DNA from: Asticcacaulis sp. SL142
GTDB taxonomy: Bacteria > Pseudomonadota > Alphaproteobacteria > Caulobacterales > Caulobacteraceae
Reading direction: 5' to 3'
Length of the DNA stretch: 64,000 nt
Assembly: GCF_026625745.1 (NCBI RefSeq)
Contig: NZ_CP113061.1
Span: 3,441,001-3,505,000, forward strand
The translations under genes were made by a program, and so were the position numbers. Of this stretch, positions 61,990 to 64,000 are shown piece after piece; positions within the stretch are counted from its first letter, which is position 1; each line of letters begins with the position of its first letter. A model generated the notes under the pieces. The model was not told the origin of the DNA, made no database searches, and saw nothing but the letters and a program-made list of their open reading frames with translations.

Positions 61990-62944
61990 GGGTTGTCCCT
62001 AGGATGGTACGTTGATTGAAATCCGCGATAGCGGCAGTGAGTTCCCCCTTCAACCGCGCGACCAGTTCGGCCGCGGGCAGAATGTCGTGAATAGAGCCGA
62101 CCCCCTGACCGGCGGACCAGACGGTCTTCCAGGCTTTGGCGTCAGGGTTGAGTTCGTGCGCCATATCAATGGCGTGGTGCGGGTCTTTGGCCGCGGCGGG
62201 ATCAAGCCCGTTGGCAATCAAAGAGGGTGTCAGGAAGTTGGCGTTTATTCCCGAAATGGCGTCGGTATAGGTAATGTCCTTTGCCGAGGTCTCTACCAGC
62301 ATGTCCTTATAGCCGTCATCGGCGCGGGCCTCACGGGTGGCGATAAAGCGCGTGCCCATATAGGCCAGGTCAGCCCCTGCCATCAGGGCGGCCGCGACGT
62401 CGCGGCCCGTCGAGATACAGCCCGATAAGATGATGGTGCCGCTGAAAAAGCTTTTGATTTCATTGATCAGGGCGAACGGGTGCTGATTGCCGGCATGACC
62501 GCCAGCGCCGGCGGCCACCAGGATCAGGCCATCGACACCGGCCTCCGCGGCCTTTTTGGCGTGGCGGGCATTGATGACATCGTGAAACACAACGCCACCA
62601 TAAGCATGTACAGCATCAACCACGTCCTTGACGGCGCCGAGAGATGTAATTACCAGCGGCACCTTATGTTGGGCGGTGATCTGAAGATCAGCCATCAGGC
62701 GGGTGTTGGTATTATGGACGATCAGGTTGACCCCAAACGCCGCGTCATCGGGTGTCAGTGCCGATTTGATCTCAGTCAGCCACTGAGCATAGCCTTCGGA
62801 AGTGCGTTGGTTGAGGGCCGGGAAGGTGCCTATCATCCCGGATTTACAGGTCGCGATGACCAGTTCAGGGCCGGACACCAGAAACATAGGTGCCGCTATG
62901 GCCGGAAAGGACATGCCTTTTTTGAGACGTTCAGGTACCGGCAT
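61982..62944 (-). CDS. Nitronate monooxygenase family flavoprotein
   Basis: This 320-residue TIM-barrel flavoprotein has FGVNLIVHNTN, LVAAGAGGHAGNQHPFAL and STGRDVAAALMAGADLAYMGTRF, the FMN-binding features of nitronate monooxygenases. It oxidises alkyl nitronates such as propionate-3-nitronate, a plant toxin. It is first in a two-gene unit with the porin. Confidence 0.9.
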   Translation of the reverse strand: MPVPERLKKGMSFPAIAAPMFLVSGPELVIATCKSGMIGTFPALNQRTSEGYAQWLTEIKSALTPDDAAFGVNLIVHNTNTRLMADLQITAQHKVPLVITSLGAVKDVVDAVHAYGGVVFHDVINARHAKKAAEAGVDGLILVAAGAGGHAGNQHPFALINEIKSFFSGTIILSGCISTGRDVAAALMAGADLAYMGTRFIATREARADDGYKDMLVETSAKDITYTDAISGINANFLTPSLIANGLDPAAAKDPHHAIDMAHELNPDAKAWKTVWSAGQGVGSIHDILPAAELVARLKGELTAAIADFNQRTILGTTHA

Positions 62945-63139
62945 TGGGTTACAGTTTCCAAAGTATTCACTGCAGAGACTATAAAATAAATGGGTTTCAA
63001 TAGGTTTAAATAAGTGTTTATCAATCCTTAATTTTACCTTAGTAATAAAATACCATAATAGTCTTTCTTTTATGCCTCTGTGGTGCTTGTAGTAAGTTTC
63101 GCTTCATTTTTGTTTTGTGCAGTATTAAAGACCCATATC

Positions 63140-63601
63140 ATGAGCCATTACACAGATAACCTCACTCAATTGGGCGCAGATGCCCGCTCCGCGAATGATC
63201 CCAAGGACGCGCTGCTTGAGCGCGTACCCAATCCTCACGCCGATGTCGATTATGTCGCCCGCTTTACCGCGCCGGAGTTTACCTCCCTGTGTCCGGTGAC
63301 GGGCCAGCCGGACTTTGCCCATATTGTCATCGACTATGTGCCGGGCGAATGGCTGGTGGAATCAAAGTCGCTTAAGCTGTTTCTGACCTCGTTCCGTAAT
63401 CACGGCGCGTTCCACGAAGACTGCACCATCTATATCGCCAAGCGCCTGAAAGACCTGCTTGACCCGCGCTGGCTGCGCATCGCCGGTTACTGGTATCCGC
63501 GCGGCGGCATCCCGATCGATGTCTTCTGGCAAACGTCCGAAGCCCCCAAGGGCGTCTGGGTGCCGGAGACGGGGGTTGCTCCATATCGCGGTCGCGGATA
63601 A
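63140..63601 (+). CDS. queF: NADPH-dependent 7-cyano-7-deazaguanine reductase
   Basis: This 153-residue enzyme is a type-I QueF. It has the thioimide-forming Cys in [12 protein letters not shown] (about C51) with the following Asp, and the VESKSLKLF motif. It reduces preQ0 to preQ1 for queuosine in tRNA. Start MSHYTDNL was chosen by homology. I see no preQ1 riboswitch in the AT-rich leader 62945-63139. Confidence 0.95.
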   Translation: MSHYTDNLTQLGADARSANDPKDALLERVPNPHADVDYVARFTAPEFTSLCPVTGQPDFAHIVIDYVPGEWLVESKSLKLFLTSFRNHGAFHEDCTIYIAKRLKDLLDPRWLRIAGYWYPRGGIPIDVFWQTSEAPKGVWVPETGVAPYRGRG

Positions 63602-63620
63602 CAAGGGCCACAGGCCCTTG
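63602..63620 (+). terminator. Stem-loop after queF
   Basis: An 8-bp perfect stem CAAGGGCC / GGCCCTTG with ACA loop begins right after the stop. A T run follows 12 bases later. Confidence 0.65.
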
Positions 63621-63655
63621 ACCCGTTAGTTTTTAGCTGTGCCTACAAACTCGAT

Positions 63656-63880
63656 TTAGTCGATGTCGTCAGGGTTGAAGTCGCCAATCGGAGGCAGCTT
63701 GGTTCCGCACCAAGGGCAAAAGGATATTTCGATTTGACTGCTCCCTCCGTCGTGGATGATTAGCCCATACCCTCCGCGCACCTCGGCCATAAGCGTGTCG
63801 GGACATTCATAGCGATCTGGATGAAGGTCGCAAACCTGCTCAAAATCGTCAGCCATGCGCTCGCAGCAATATTTGGTCAT
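63656..63880 (-). CDS. Small Cys-rich protein with CPWCG zinc-knuckle ending
   Basis: This 74-residue protein starts MTKYCCERMADDFEQVC and carries FCPWCGTKLPP near its end. The CC...CPWCG arrangement suggests a single bound zinc. I recognise the general type (small zinc-ribbon protein of unknown function) but no role. It is convergent with queF. Confidence 0.65.
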   Translation of the reverse strand: MTKYCCERMADDFEQVCDLHPDRYECPDTLMAEVRGGYGLIIHDGGSSQIEISFCPWCGTKLPPIGDFNPDDID

Positions 63881-63916
63881 GTGGTCGTTTGTACCTTTGA
63901 TTTCCGGGTGCAGGGT

Positions 63917-64000
63917 CTAAGATCCTGCCCACCAACTGATGCGCTCGGCGTAGTTGGGGCGGTCGCGTTCCAGCGGGGCCTCGGATGGGGTGCCGAGGAA
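63917..64000 (-). CDS. 3' end of an unidentified gene (continues past window)
   Basis: On the minus strand the frame is open from the window edge to TAG at 63917-63919, reading ...PLERDRPNYAERISWWAGS. Codon use fits coding sequence. The 27 residues are too few to identify the family. Confidence 0.5.
   Translation of the reverse strand, partial: FLGTPSEAPLERDRPNYAERISWWAGS

Noticed and set aside
62945-63139. preQ1 riboswitch before queF
   Set aside because: The AT-rich leader lacks the preQ1-I or II core sequences I know; nothing beyond promoter-like AT tracts was seen.

Overview
The window reads as a chromosomal segment of an alphaproteobacterium of the Caulobacterales, most likely Asticcacaulis or a close relative. 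The evidence is a recA gene with a GAAC-N7-GAAC LexA box, recA followed by alaS and a DUF1013/TrcR cell-cycle regulator, an argH-lipoprotein-lysA-DUF4175 order, ftsEX followed by DUF218 and plsC, a HIG1/adenosyltransferase/etfBA/hydroxyacyl-CoA dehydrogenase neighbourhood, and intergenic palindromes of the kind common in this group. The genus is inference. I saw no rRNA, tRNA, insertion sequence or CRISPR array.

Bases 1-16311 form an accessory catabolic island. It holds an APC amino-acid permease (cut by the window edge), two tandem FCD-type GntR regulators, a 4-hydroxyproline epimerase, a DapA-like deaminase/dehydratase, an FAD D-amino-acid dehydrogenase and an M24 prolidase-like peptidase. 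A small RHH/ParE toxin-antitoxin pair follows, then a secreted DUF885 peptidase. It ends with a three-gene operon: a Tat-exported GH127/GH146 enzyme, a GH43 lipoprotein with a frameshifted C-terminus, and a second Tat-exported GH127 enzyme. Hydroxyproline catabolism beside beta-L-arabinofuranosidases suggests the island takes apart hydroxyproline-rich plant glycoproteins (extensins), recovering both the arabinose caps and the hydroxyproline. GTATAC-type operator-like palindromes lie before both sets of genes and before the GntR genes, which suggests one shared regulon.

Bases 16398-36563 are mostly core genes: recA, alaS, trcR, a secreted SGNH acetylesterase, ubiX with a TIGR02444 partner and two DUF465 proteins, PhzF, a DUF4349 lipoprotein, and metX-metB behind a clear SAM-I riboswitch. 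Then come a chalcone-isomerase-like secreted protein, a DMT exporter, a compact aspartokinase-homoserine dehydrogenase fusion without room for ACT domains, rlmJ, an EEP-family membrane protein and YbjQ.

Bases 36648-41741 carry a phage-like pair (a DUF2793 protein with a seven-repeat propeller, and a holin-like protein), a GGDEF-EAL protein, and a 34-residue membrane peptide with a good ribosome binding site and a hairpin in its leader.

Bases 41857-58513 hold plsC-DUF218-ftsX-ftsE, a zinc-ribbon DUF3426 protein, a phosphoribosyltransferase, an AT-richer Imm26-like orphan, a nuclease, a truncated DUF4175 gene, lysA-lipoprotein-argH diverging from a TlpA-like thioredoxin, a lipoprotein, a PKHD oxygenase, a DUF418 membrane protein, and the hydroxyacyl-CoA dehydrogenase/etfAB cluster. 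Bases 58813-64000 hold two small membrane proteins, the cobalamin adenosyltransferase/HIG1 pair, a TetR regulator with a terminator just upstream, a TorF-like porin with nitronate monooxygenase, queF, a small Cys-rich protein and the end of an unidentified gene.
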